Shown here: positions 27,268-36,425 of the stretch, piece by piece
Numbering within the stretch: the first letter of the stretch is position 1
Layout of the letters: each line of letters starts with the position of its first letter
Assembly (NCBI RefSeq): GCF_001295795.1
Contig: NZ_LJHY01000020.1
Span: forward strand, 124,001-188,000
Reading direction: 5' to 3'
DNA: 64,000 nucleotides
Source of the DNA: Novosphingobium sp. AAP83
Lineage (GTDB): Bacteria; Pseudomonadota; Alphaproteobacteria; Sphingomonadales; Sphingomonadaceae
Translations under genes and position numbers: made by a program
The notes under the pieces: generated by a model
What the model was told of the DNA's origin: nothing
The model's input: the letters and a program-made list of their open reading frames with translations, nothing else
Database searches by the model: none

Positions 27268-29580
27268 ATGTTCGACGTCAAAACCGTATCGCTGGAATGG
27301 GGCGGCAAAACCCTCACTCTGGAAACCGGCCGTGTTGCCCGTCAGGCAAACGGCGCAGTCCTCGCCACCTATGGCGAAACTGTTGTGCTTTGCGCGGTTA
27401 CCGCTGCAAAGTCTGTCAAGGAAGGCCAGGATTTCTTCCCGCTGACCGTCCACTATCAGGAAAAGTTCTCGGCAGCCGGCCGTATCCCCGGCGGCTTCTT
27501 CAAGCGTGAGCGCGGCGCGACAGAAAAGGAAACGCTGGTTTCCCGTCTGATCGACCGTCCGGTACGCCCGCTGTTCCCCGAAGGTTTCTACAACGAAATC
27601 AACGTAATTTGCCAAGTCCTCAGCTATGACGGTGAGACTGAGCCAGATGTCGTTGCGATGATCGCTGCCTCGGCTGCGCTGACCATCTCGGGTGTTCCGT
27701 TCATGGGCCCGATTGCTGCTGCGCGCGTCGGCTTCAAGGAAGGCGGATACCAGCTCAACCCATCATTCAGCCAAGTCGCTGAAGGCCGCCTCGACCTCGT
27801 CGTTGCTGCTACAGATTCTGCCGTGATGATGGTGGAATCCGAAGCCAAGGAACTGACCGAGGAAGAAATGCTCGGCGCAGTGATGTTTGCCCATGACGAA
27901 ATCCGCAAGGTCGTCGGCGCAATCATCAGCCTGGCTGAAAAAGCTGCCAAGGAGCCTTGGGACGTTGATCTGTCGGACAACACCGCAGACATCAAGAAGA
28001 AGCTCAAGGACATCGTCGGCAAGGACGTTGCGGCCGCTTACAAGCTGACCGACAAATCGGCCCGCTCGAACGCGCTCAATGATGCCCGTGCAAAGGCGAA
28101 GGCTGCGTTCTCGGACGAAACCCCGCAGACGCAGATGGTTGCGATGAAGACCATGAAGAAGGTCGAAGCGGACATCGTTCGCGGCGCCATCCTCAAGGAC
28201 GGCACCCGCATCGACGGTCGTACCACCACGCAGGTCCGCCCGATCGAAGCCATGGTCGGCTTCCTGCCACGCACGCACGGCTCTTCGCTGTTCACACGCG
28301 GTGAAACGCAGGCAATCTGCACCACCACGCTGGGCACCAAGGATGCGGAGCAGATGATCGACGGTCTTGATGGCCTGTCGTATCAGCGCTTCATGCTGCA
28401 CTATAACTTCCCGCCCTATTCGGTTGGCGAAGTTGGACGTTTTGGCGCTCCGGGCCGTCGTGAAGTGGGCCATGGCAAGCTGGCATGGCGTGCGCTGCAC
28501 CCTGTGCTGCCAACCAAGGACGAGTTCCCTTACACGATCCGCGTGTTGTCAGACATCACCGAGTCCAACGGCTCGTCGTCAATGGCAACCGTCTGCGGTG
28601 GCTGTCTGTCGATGATGGACGCAGGCGTTCCGATCGATCGTCCGGTTTCGGGCATCGCGATGGGTCTGATCCTTGAAGGCGACAAGTTCGCTGTTCTGTC
28701 CGACATTCTGGGTGACGAAGATCACCTCGGCGACATGGACTTCAAGGTTGCAGGGTCGGCCAACGGCATCACCACGATGCAGATGGACATCAAGATCGCG
28801 GGTATCACGCGCGAGATCATGGCCAAGGCGCTTGAACAGGCCAAGGAAGGCCGCGCGCACATCCTGGCCGAGATGACCAAGGCTTTGGGCGAAGCACGTA
28901 CCGAACTTTCGGCACATGCTCCGCGCATTGAATCGCTGCAGATCGACAAGTCGAAGATCCGTGACATCATCGGCACCGGCGGCAAGGTGATCCGCGAGAT
29001 CGTCGCCACCACCGGAGCCAAGGTCGACATTGATGATGAAGGCCTGATCAAGATTTCGTCGTCCGACACCGCCCAGATCGAGGCAGCCAAGGCCTGGATC
29101 CTCGGCATCGTGGAAGAAGCCGAAGTCGGCAAGATCTATGATGGCAAGGTCGTCAACATCGTCGATTTCGGCGCATTCGTAAACTTCATGGGCGGCAAGG
29201 ACGGTCTCGTCCACGTTTCCGAAATGAAGAACGAGCGCGTCGAAAAGCCGCAGGATGTCGTCAAGGAAGGCCAGGCCGTAAAGGTCAAGGTTCTTGAAAT
29301 CGATCCGCGCGGCAAGGTTCGCCTGTCGATGCGCGTTGTCGATCAGGAAACCGGTGCTGAACTGGAAGATACCCGTCCGGCACGTGAACCACGTGAACCA
29401 CGCGGCGATCGTCCTGATCGTGGTGGCGGTGATCGTCGTGGCCCACGTGGCAACGACCGAGGCCCACGCGGCGGCGGTGATCGCGGTCCACGTCGCGAGG
29501 GCGGTGACCGTCCACGTCGTGACCGTGAAGATGGTCCAGCTCCTGACCACATGCCAGCATTCCTCAAGTCTGACGACTAA
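27268..29580 (+). CDS. pnp: Polyribonucleotide nucleotidyltransferase (PNPase)
   Basis: A 770-residue enzyme that degrades RNA 3' to 5' by phosphorolysis. The order is complete: first RNase PH domain (1-215), helical linker, second catalytic RNase PH domain (around 325-550, with [15 protein letters not shown] and [18 protein letters not shown]), KH domain ([26 protein letters not shown]) and S1 domain ([27 protein letters not shown]). The C-terminus has an unusually long Arg/Gly/Asp-rich tail, found in sphingomonads and possibly a binding site for RNase E. Confidence 0.98.
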   Translation: MFDVKTVSLEWGGKTLTLETGRVARQANGAVLATYGETVVLCAVTAAKSVKEGQDFFPLTVHYQEKFSAAGRIPGGFFKRERGATEKETLVSRLIDRPVRPLFPEGFYNEINVICQVLSYDGETEPDVVAMIAASAALTISGVPFMGPIAAARVGFKEGGYQLNPSFSQVAEGRLDLVVAATDSAVMMVESEAKELTEEEMLGAVMFAHDEIRKVVGAIISLAEKAAKEPWDVDLSDNTADIKKKLKDIVGKDVAAAYKLTDKSARSNALNDARAKAKAAFSDETPQTQMVAMKTMKKVEADIVRGAILKDGTRIDGRTTTQVRPIEAMVGFLPRTHGSSLFTRGETQAICTTTLGTKDAEQMIDGLDGLSYQRFMLHYNFPPYSVGEVGRFGAPGRREVGHGKLAWRALHPVLPTKDEFPYTIRVLSDITESNGSSSMATVCGGCLSMMDAGVPIDRPVSGIAMGLILEGDKFAVLSDILGDEDHLGDMDFKVAGSANGITTMQMDIKIAGITREIMAKALEQAKEGRAHILAEMTKALGEARTELSAHAPRIESLQIDKSKIRDIIGTGGKVIREIVATTGAKVDIDDEGLIKISSSDTAQIEAAKAWILGIVEEAEVGKIYDGKVVNIVDFGAFVNFMGGKDGLVHVSEMKNERVEKPQDVVKEGQAVKVKVLEIDPRGKVRLSMRVVDQETGAELEDTRPAREPREPRGDRPDRGGGDRRGPRGNDRGPRGGGDRGPRREGGDRPRRDREDGPAPDHMPAFLKSDD

Positions 29581-29600
29581 AGGCTTGCGCCAAAACTGAA

Positions 29601-29633
29601 AAAGGCCCGGTTCGAAAGAACCGGGCCTTTTTT
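29601..29633. terminator. Bidirectional Rho-independent terminator after pnp
   Basis: AAGGCCCGGTTC/GAACCGGGCCTT stem with a 4-base loop, an A-run before and a T-run after, so it can serve pnp and the convergent sensor kinase gene. Confidence 0.85.
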
Positions 29634-29662
29634 GTGTCATGCGCCCCTCTTCGCCAGGCTTG

Positions 29663-32600
29663 CTACACCGGCAGCGAGCCATGCTCAGCGCAAAGCCGTT
29701 CTATCGCGGCAAGAAGTTCGCGCGGTTTGACAGGTTTGCTCAGTTGCATGCAATCTTGCGCAGCCACTTTGGCCAGTGTTTCGCTCGAAACATCGCCGCT
29801 CAGGATGATCGCAGGCAGAACGCTGGATAGCCGCTCGCGCAATTGCTGCACCAGTTCAAGGCCGGACGTTCCCCCCGGCAAGCTATAATCCGTAAGCAGG
29901 ATTTCGGGGAGCATTGCGCCGCCCGCAACAATTTCGAGCGCCTCTGCCGCGCTCGTTGCGCTTTTCACCGAATGCCCTTCACCCTTGAGCAATTGCTCCA
30001 GCAATTCCAGAACATCAGGATCATCGTCAACCAGCAGGATCTTGCAGGGGCGCTGCTGCGCAACGCTTTCGGATTCCACCGTAGGCGCGCAATCTTCGGT
30101 CAATGGCGTGCCCGTCACAAGGTCAGCAATGGTCACTGTGAACACCGAACCTTTGTCCGGCTTTGACCGCACATCCACGTCATGCCCCAGCAGGCGGCCC
30201 AGCCGCTGAACGATGGAAAGGCCAAGGCCAAGTCCCAAGCTGCGTTCCCGCGCGACATTGTCGACCTGGTGAAATTCATCAAAGATGGCATGGAGTTGAT
30301 CGGCCGCAATTCCGATCCCGGAGTCCCACACCTCGATGCGCAAACTGTTGCCCCGGCGGCGGCACCCGAGCAGGATCTTGCCCCGCAATGTATACTTGAT
30401 CGCATTGCCCAAAAGGTTGCGGATCATTTGCGAAAGCAGCGCGGGATCGCTCTTGATGATCGCAGCGGAATCCAGAATATGCAGCGTAAGGTTGCGCGAT
30501 TGGGCAAGGTGCGTAAACTCCTCGCGCAGGCTGTTAAGCACGCTGTTCACCGGAAATAGCACGTGCTCTGCCTCGACAATGCCTGCCTCGATCTGATTGA
30601 TGTCAAGCAAGGCGTTGAGCATTCCCGACATCGACCCAATCGTTTGCTCCAATCGCGCCAGCAGACGCTTCGGTTTTTCCCCTTGCACAGATCTGGTCAG
30701 CAATTCTTGCAACAAGGTCAGCGATTGCAGCGGTTGCCGCAAATCGTGGCTCGCGGCTGAAAGAAAGCGTGATTTGGCCACATTGGCGCGCTCGGCTTCA
30801 AGTTTTGCTGTTTCCAGAGCTTTGGCTGTTATCTTGCGGTCGGTGATATCGGCAAAGGTGATCACCACACCTTCAACCTTGTCGTTGTGCGCGCGGTATG
30901 GGAAAATCCGGCGCGAATAGTAAATGTCATCCGGTGCTTCAATTTCGCGTTCGATCAAGGCTTCGTCGATCAGCACTTGGCGCGCATCTCGTATCAGCTC
31001 ATAATCGGCGGCAATCGGCTGCAAATCTGCAAGCGGTCTGCCAATATCGCCTGCAATAATGCTAAACAGCGATTTGATCGCGGGTGTATAAAACCGGATC
31101 CTCAATTCCATATCAAGAAACAGAGTGCCCACGTTGGTGCTATACAAGACGTTCTGCAAATCGTCTGATGTCAGGCGCTGGCGCTCAAGCGTCTCCTGCA
31201 ATTGGCTGTTCAGTGCCGTCAGTTCTTCGTTCAGCGATTGCAACTCCTCCTTGGATGTCAGCAATTCCTCGTTTGTCGATTGGAACTCTTCGTTGACCGA
31301 TAGAGCCTCCTCGTTAATCGCCTTTTGCTCCTGGCTGGATCGCTCCTGATGCAGGATTGCCGTCTGCAATTCAGCGCGTGTCGCCTCCAGTTCCAGTTCA
31401 AGCTCGGCCACACGCGGCGCACTGCTCCGGCTTGCGGAAGATGCCTTGCCCGATGGCGCGGTGTGCTCTTCGATAAAACAGACGAGGATCAGGTCTTCAT
31501 GATCCCCTTTCAAGGCCTGCACATCGATTCTGAACCAGATCGTCGCTCCATCATGGGTCAGGCGCGTTTTGCCGCCATCAACGCGCTTCTGCTTCGGCCC
31601 GATCGCATCAATTGCCAACCGCAGTTTGGTGCGCAACGCTGGTGTTGCCATGGCCAGAACATCCAGCGTGGCATAGCCGGATGGAATGCGCAGATAACGC
31701 TCGACTGGCCCCATCGAATAAACACAATGGCGGCTTTGATTGATCAGGATGGCTGTGGGAGCCAGTGTTGTCAGTACGCCCGTACGGCAGATATCGGCCA
31801 ATGTGGTTTGCCGGATTAATGGCGTTATCCGGTCACTTGCGCCGATGGAAGGCAGGGTTTCACCAAAGCGCAAAGGATTCCGTGCGTCGGCGCTGCGGCT
31901 GCGGGCGATATGCCGGTAGATGCGCTCGGATTCCGCCACCGGCTCAAACCGGTCCTCGCTGTTGCCGATTGTCTCAGATGATCCCAGCACCAGCACGCCG
32001 CTTTCGCGCAAGGCAAAATGGAACAGCGATATGACCCGCGTTTGCGCCTCGTTGTTAAGATAGATAAGCAAATTCCGGCAGGAAATGAGATCGATCTTCG
32101 AAAACGGCGGATCGGACAGCAAATCCTGCACGGTAAACACCACATCGCCGCGCAAACTGGCTGTTACGCGGTATCCTGCATCGTCCTTGTTGAAATTGCG
32201 GGCCAGGCGTTTTGCTGAAACTGCGCTCGCAATGTCATGCGGATAAAATCCGTCACGCGCGGTGGCGATGGCATCGGCATCAACATCGGATGCAAAAACC
32301 TGCAACTTGATATTACGCCCGGACGCCTCAATGGCATCGCGACACGTCATCGCGATGGAATAGGCTTCCTCTCCGGTGCTGCATCCTGCAACCCAAACCC
32401 GCAGCGCTTGATGATCGGTCAGTCGTTCGATCAGTTCGGGAATAGCGCTCGCCTCCAGCGCCTCGAATACGCCGGGGTCACGGAAAAAACTGGTCACGTT
32501 GATCAGCAGATCCTTGACGAGCAAATCGCACTCGGCCGAATTGTCATTCAACAGTTCAAGGTAAGCGACAAGGTTGCTGCGCTCCAATGCCAGCAGCCCC

Positions 32601-33421
32601 ATGCGGCGCTCTATGCGGCGTGCCATTGTGCCAGACTTATACTGCGTGAAATCGTGCGCGGTCCGGTCTTTCAACAGGGTAATGATTGCCGCAAGCGCGT
32701 TGGCCTGCTCCACGGGTTGTTCGCGGCTCGGGTCTGTTTTGCCTGACGGTGCTTCTTGCCGCCCAATCAATGCAGCAGGAATGTCCGCCAAGGCCAGGAT
32801 CTGGTCGACAAGACCGGTGGCAATCGCTGCGCGCGGCATACCATCATATTCAGCTTCTTCGGGCAATTGTGCGATCACATGGCCGCCTGCCGCTTTCAGC
32901 GCTGCAAGGGCGCCACTGCCATCTGCGCCCGTTCCGGTAAGGACAATTGCCGTGGTTTGCGGGCCATGCATCTTGGCAAGTGATTTCAGCAAGCAGTCAT
33001 ATGGCAAACGCGTACCGTGCTGTGTTTGCTTGGGCGTAAGATGCAATACTCCTGCCCGAACCGAAAGAAACCGGCCCGGTGGAATGATGTAGACGTGATC
33101 GGGGCTAAGCTGGCCGCCATTGCAGGCTTCGATGATTGTCATCGCGCTGTGCTTTGCCAGCAGCTCGGCCATCATGCTTTTGTGGGTAGGGTCAAGGTGT
33201 TGGACGATGATGAAGGCCATGCCGGATGTCGCTGGCAAGCCATCCAGCAGCTTGGATGCCGCCTCAAGCCCGCCCGCCGACGCGCCGATGGCGATGATCG
33301 ACATGGCTGCTTGCGCACTGCGCGCCGTCAGCGCGCTTGCAGAATTGGTCGCTATTGTAGGTCCTTGCCGGGGCGGTTTCGGCAAGGCTTTATTTCCGGA
33401 CTGATCGGTTTTTCCTGCCAT
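29663..33421 (-). CDS. CheB-CheR-PAS-histidine kinase-receiver fusion protein
   Basis: A 1252-residue multidomain sensor. Residues 40-225 are a CheB methylesterase with triad Ser48, His75, Asp167. Residues about 240-510 are a CheR methyltransferase (VAGCSTGEEAYS SAM site, LISCRNLLIYL). A long coiled coil (about 660-745, with NEEALSVNEEFQSTNEELLTSKEEL) leads to a PAS domain, then HisKA with phospho-acceptor His892 (SHDLRQPLQ), HATPase (NAIKYT, DSGIGIA, GLGLGLSI), and a receiver with Asp1178. No CheA, CheW or receptor gene is in the window, so the CheB/CheR part probably senses or modifies something other than chemoreceptors. It has no membrane segment. Confidence 0.93.
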   Translation of the reverse strand: MAGKTDQSGNKALPKPPRQGPTIATNSASALTARSAQAAMSIIAIGASAGGLEAASKLLDGLPATSGMAFIIVQHLDPTHKSMMAELLAKHSAMTIIEACNGGQLSPDHVYIIPPGRFLSVRAGVLHLTPKQTQHGTRLPYDCLLKSLAKMHGPQTTAIVLTGTGADGSGALAALKAAGGHVIAQLPEEAEYDGMPRAAIATGLVDQILALADIPAALIGRQEAPSGKTDPSREQPVEQANALAAIITLLKDRTAHDFTQYKSGTMARRIERRMGLLALERSNLVAYLELLNDNSAECDLLVKDLLINVTSFFRDPGVFEALEASAIPELIERLTDHQALRVWVAGCSTGEEAYSIAMTCRDAIEASGRNIKLQVFASDVDADAIATARDGFYPHDIASAVSAKRLARNFNKDDAGYRVTASLRGDVVFTVQDLLSDPPFSKIDLISCRNLLIYLNNEAQTRVISLFHFALRESGVLVLGSSETIGNSEDRFEPVAESERIYRHIARSRSADARNPLRFGETLPSIGASDRITPLIRQTTLADICRTGVLTTLAPTAILINQSRHCVYSMGPVERYLRIPSGYATLDVLAMATPALRTKLRLAIDAIGPKQKRVDGGKTRLTHDGATIWFRIDVQALKGDHEDLILVCFIEEHTAPSGKASSASRSSAPRVAELELELEATRAELQTAILHQERSSQEQKAINEEALSVNEEFQSTNEELLTSKEELQSLNEELTALNSQLQETLERQRLTSDDLQNVLYSTNVGTLFLDMELRIRFYTPAIKSLFSIIAGDIGRPLADLQPIAADYELIRDARQVLIDEALIEREIEAPDDIYYSRRIFPYRAHNDKVEGVVITFADITDRKITAKALETAKLEAERANVAKSRFLSAASHDLRQPLQSLTLLQELLTRSVQGEKPKRLLARLEQTIGSMSGMLNALLDINQIEAGIVEAEHVLFPVNSVLNSLREEFTHLAQSRNLTLHILDSAAIIKSDPALLSQMIRNLLGNAIKYTLRGKILLGCRRRGNSLRIEVWDSGIGIAADQLHAIFDEFHQVDNVARERSLGLGLGLSIVQRLGRLLGHDVDVRSKPDKGSVFTVTIADLVTGTPLTEDCAPTVESESVAQQRPCKILLVDDDPDVLELLEQLLKGEGHSVKSATSAAEALEIVAGGAMLPEILLTDYSLPGGTSGLELVQQLRERLSSVLPAIILSGDVSSETLAKVAAQDCMQLSKPVKPRELLAAIERLCAEHGSLPV

Positions 33422-33543
33422 GGGGGCATCCGTACCACCCCTTGGCCCAGTTCTTGCACAAATACTTGAAGAAAAAACAGATTTATTAGCTTATTACGGG
33501 TTACGGGCAGACTTTACAGTGGATCATTACAGGACGTCCAGCC

Positions 33544-34230
33544 CTATCCGCCCTGCAGCGCCTTGCGAAACAGCCGCTGTACGAGCCACTGCTCAAGAAT
33601 GCGTCCGATCACATAAAGCGCGGCAAACATCGCGGCAAAAACATAAGCAGACTTTGGCGAATGCTGTTTGTCTTCGCGCTTGGCAGCGCCATCCTTCTTG
33701 GGTGCTTCTGGAGCGGGCGCACCAAGGAACGTATCGAGCGGATGCAACTCGCGCACCACCGGCTCTTTCTTCTTTGCAGCCTTGGCTTTTTCCGCGGCTT
33801 CCATCGCGGGCTTGCGATATTCGCCAATCGCAATCGTGGCTTGGGCAAAAAACAGGAACAGCAGCGGCAAGCAGAAGCAGAACAACAAAGCCCGGCTCGA
33901 CAGGCGATAGTGCAGCGCAGCACCTGCCACACCCTGTTCGATCTTCAGCACACCTGCATCAAACACCGACATCTTGTCTTGTGCGGGCTGGTCCTTCTTG
34001 CTGAAAGTCAGCGTATCACCCGTCCGTTCATGCGATGTCCCGTATTCGCGGAACAGCGGGTCCAGCCGGTTAAAGGCCTCGTCGCTCGATTGCAGGGGTT
34101 CAAGCGGAACGCTTCCCCTGACATTCCAGATCCAGTCGATGAAGCGAAAGTTCACACGGTGTCCGTTTGATGGTGTGGTGAGCGGCTGTTCAAACCCGGC
34201 AAAGTTGCGCGAAGTGGCCTGATCGGTCAT
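33544..34230 (-). CDS. Membrane protein coupled to the fatty acid hydroxylase
   Basis: A 228-residue protein of a family I do not recognise. The first 110 residues are predicted cytoplasmic, one strong hydrophobic helix follows (ALLFCFCLPLLFLFFAQATIAIG), then a Lys/Ala/Glu-rich charged stretch and a second helix near the end (AYVFAAMFAALYVIGRIL). It overlaps the hydroxylase by 4 bases (ATGA), so the two are coupled and may form a complex or share a lipid substrate. No catalytic motif is visible. Confidence 0.7.
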   Translation of the reverse strand: MTDQATSRNFAGFEQPLTTPSNGHRVNFRFIDWIWNVRGSVPLEPLQSSDEAFNRLDPLFREYGTSHERTGDTLTFSKKDQPAQDKMSVFDAGVLKIEQGVAGAALHYRLSSRALLFCFCLPLLFLFFAQATIAIGEYRKPAMEAAEKAKAAKKKEPVVRELHPLDTFLGAPAPEAPKKDGAAKREDKQHSPKSAYVFAAMFAALYVIGRILEQWLVQRLFRKALQGG

Positions 34231-35237
34231 TCCGCAGGCACTGCGTCGGACTGGCCGAAGCCATCATCACCGCTGCGGCTTTTGCCGTATTTGGCCTTCA
34301 ATGATTTCCAGCCCTCGGTGAATGGAAACAGCATCTGCTCGCGCACCGTCATCCGGCGTCCGCCTTCCATCCCCAACAGCTCTGCCTCGCCATCGATGCA
34401 GGTGCCAAAGATCCGGTCGATGAAGATGTAGCTTCCGGCGTAATTGCTGCGTGTGGCTTCAAAGTCCTGCGAATGGTGCAGGCTGTGGTGCTCGGTCGTG
34501 TTAAACAGGAACCGCCACCAACGCGGGGTGTTGAAGCGCACGTTGATGTGCTGGTAAATCCCGATGGTCATGCCCAAAGCGCCTGCCAGAAGCGCTGCGC
34601 GGGGCAGGAAGTCGAAGAACCCGCCAATGCCAAGCCCGATCAGGAACAGCTCGATCGGATTGCCCACTGCGCCCTTGTTGATGTTCAACTGCGTGATGTA
34701 GTGGTGCACCGAATGCGGCAGCCACAACGGATACCAGTTGTGCATCCCGCGATGCATCCAGTACTGCCCGAAATCGAACATGATCGAGATCGCAAAGGCC
34801 TGCACCAGCAGCGGCAGTCCGGTAAACCACGAAAGTTTGTCCCAGTCATAACTGTTGCGCACGGCTTCAATCACCGCACCGCTACCGATAAAATTGTCCA
34901 CCTGATCGAGGAGCGTATAGCCGAGCCCGACATAGAACAGGTCGGTCATCGCCTCTTTCCACGTCAACCGCCAGCTTTCGAAACGCGGGTTGACCCATTC
35001 CAGCGCCAGCAACAACGCCTTGAAGCCGATGCCGATCCAGATCGCGGTTGAGGCCTTGGCGATGGAATTTGGCGCGTAATACCAGAACGTTACCATCGCG
35101 AACAAAGCGAACGGCTGGAAATAGGTGAAGACGAATTGCTTGATCGGCCCGCCTTCGACCCGGGGGATGTTTTCCCAACCAATCGTCACCGGCGCTTGCG
35201 TGCCGATCAACCGGTTGCCTACGCGAACTCCGTCCAT
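34227..35237 (-). CDS. Sterol desaturase/fatty acid hydroxylase family protein
   Basis: A 336-residue integral membrane di-iron enzyme. The eight-histidine signature is present in three clusters: HRGMH (HX3H), HSVHH (HX2HH) and HHSLHH, embedded in the usual pattern of four membrane helices. Members hydroxylate or desaturate fatty acids, sterols, carotenoids or hopanoids; the substrate here is unknown. The next gene in the operon overlaps it. A paralogue lies at 51453. Confidence 0.88.
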   Translation of the reverse strand: MDGVRVGNRLIGTQAPVTIGWENIPRVEGGPIKQFVFTYFQPFALFAMVTFWYYAPNSIAKASTAIWIGIGFKALLLALEWVNPRFESWRLTWKEAMTDLFYVGLGYTLLDQVDNFIGSGAVIEAVRNSYDWDKLSWFTGLPLLVQAFAISIMFDFGQYWMHRGMHNWYPLWLPHSVHHYITQLNINKGAVGNPIELFLIGLGIGGFFDFLPRAALLAGALGMTIGIYQHINVRFNTPRWWRFLFNTTEHHSLHHSQDFEATRSNYAGSYIFIDRIFGTCIDGEAELLGMEGGRRMTVREQMLFPFTEGWKSLKAKYGKSRSGDDGFGQSDAVPAE

Positions 35238-35393
35238 ACGCTTGTTCTCGCGATATATGCCCCGTGTACTTCGGATTTGTCCGCTGCATTGAGAGGCTTA
35301 AGTTAATCAAAATGCTGATCTTATCGTGGTGAAATCTACCTCATCACGCCAGATAGCATTGCGAAATAGTTTCCATAGATATGATCTATGCCC

Positions 35394-36326
35394 TCACTCC
35401 GCACGCGGCGGCACAGTGACGATAATGAAGTGATCATGCACCTGCTGCTGGTCGGCGGTGTCGAGCTTGGCCGCCAAGCCCGCCTTCAATTCGGCAATCT
35501 GCTCCGGCCCCAGTTCCAGCGGATGTTCGTTCGGATGGGCGGCGGCTTCATGTTCGTAATCATGGCCCGGTGCGCGGCTCATCTCGATATGCGCGCCCAA
35601 CGCCGCGCGGATCGGGTGCCGCGCCGCAAACGCTGCCAGCCGCTTCACGCTCGCACGGTTGTCGCCCATGAAATTGACCGGAACGTAAAGCCGGCCCGGA
35701 TAAAGCGTATCGCCCGAAAGCAGAACTTTCAGCCTCGGATCATAGACCATGATCGCAGCAGCCTGATGCCCCGGTGTCGGCAGGATACGCAACACGCGCC
35801 CGCCCAGATCGAACCGGCCAATCTGTTCCGGCCACTTGGCGATGCCGAAAAACGCCGCAACATCTGCCGGTTTCAGCCCCACAACCGTGGTATTGGCACG
35901 CTCCTGAAAAGCCGCATCACCGGCAGTATGATCCCCATGGCTATGGCTATGCGCCACCACCAGCGGGATCGTCGTGCGCTTGTTTCTCACCAGCCAATCG
36001 TCGATCAACCGGTCCACCGCCTGCCGGATTTGCCCGTCTTGCGCCCCGCTATCGATCAGCAAAACCTTGTCGCGGCCAAACAGCAGATAGACAAACGGCG
36101 CTTCAAAATTCGTCTTCACCGATTGCCGGATCACGAACGTGTCATCATCCAAGGCCTGCACTTGCGTGGCAGGCTCGGCCCCGTTCGTGCCATCAATCCA
36201 GCGCTCGGCAAACATCTTTGGCGTCGCAGCATGCGCTGCATTTACGCCCAAACCACCGGCTGCCAAAAGCGCGAGGCTTAAAACGACTGGCCGAACTGGC
36301 CCAAACCGGCGTGTTAGTGATGCCAT
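35394..36326 (-). CDS. Secreted metallo-beta-lactamase-fold hydrolase
   Basis: A 310-residue protein with a signal peptide ending near NAAHAA. The MBL motif HxHxDH is at residues 128-133 (HSHSHGDH, with an extra His126), followed by TPGHQAA and LLSGDTLYPG, so both zinc sites appear complete. The fold covers lactamases, lactonases and other hydrolases; nothing visible makes it a true beta-lactamase. It is 100 bases downstream of the TonB receptor gene in the same direction, separated by a strong hairpin. Confidence 0.85.
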   Translation of the reverse strand: MASLTRRFGPVRPVVLSLALLAAGGLGVNAAHAATPKMFAERWIDGTNGAEPATQVQALDDDTFVIRQSVKTNFEAPFVYLLFGRDKVLLIDSGAQDGQIRQAVDRLIDDWLVRNKRTTIPLVVAHSHSHGDHTAGDAAFQERANTTVVGLKPADVAAFFGIAKWPEQIGRFDLGGRVLRILPTPGHQAAAIMVYDPRLKVLLSGDTLYPGRLYVPVNFMGDNRASVKRLAAFAARHPIRAALGAHIEMSRAPGHDYEHEAAAHPNEHPLELGPEQIAELKAGLAAKLDTADQQQVHDHFIIVTVPPRAE

Positions 36327-36379
36327 GTCGTTTTACCCTGCTTTTCAAAAAGGTGTAGCCGGTATCCTTCAAACGGTTC

Positions 36380-36410
36380 GGGGCGCCATCCCTTAGCCGG
36401 ATGGCGCCCC
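36380..36410 (-). terminator. Terminator-like hairpin between TonB receptor and MBL gene
   Basis: Perfect 12-base stem GGGGCGCCATCC/GGATGGCGCCCC with a 7-base loop, just after the receptor stop. No long U-run follows on the minus strand, so read-through into the hydrolase gene remains possible. Confidence 0.65.
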
Positions 36411-36425
36411 GTCCCCTCCGTTAGC

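Noticed and set aside
35394..36326. Beta-lactamase resistance gene
   Set aside because: Only the general metallo-beta-lactamase fold is supported; nothing shows lactam hydrolysis.
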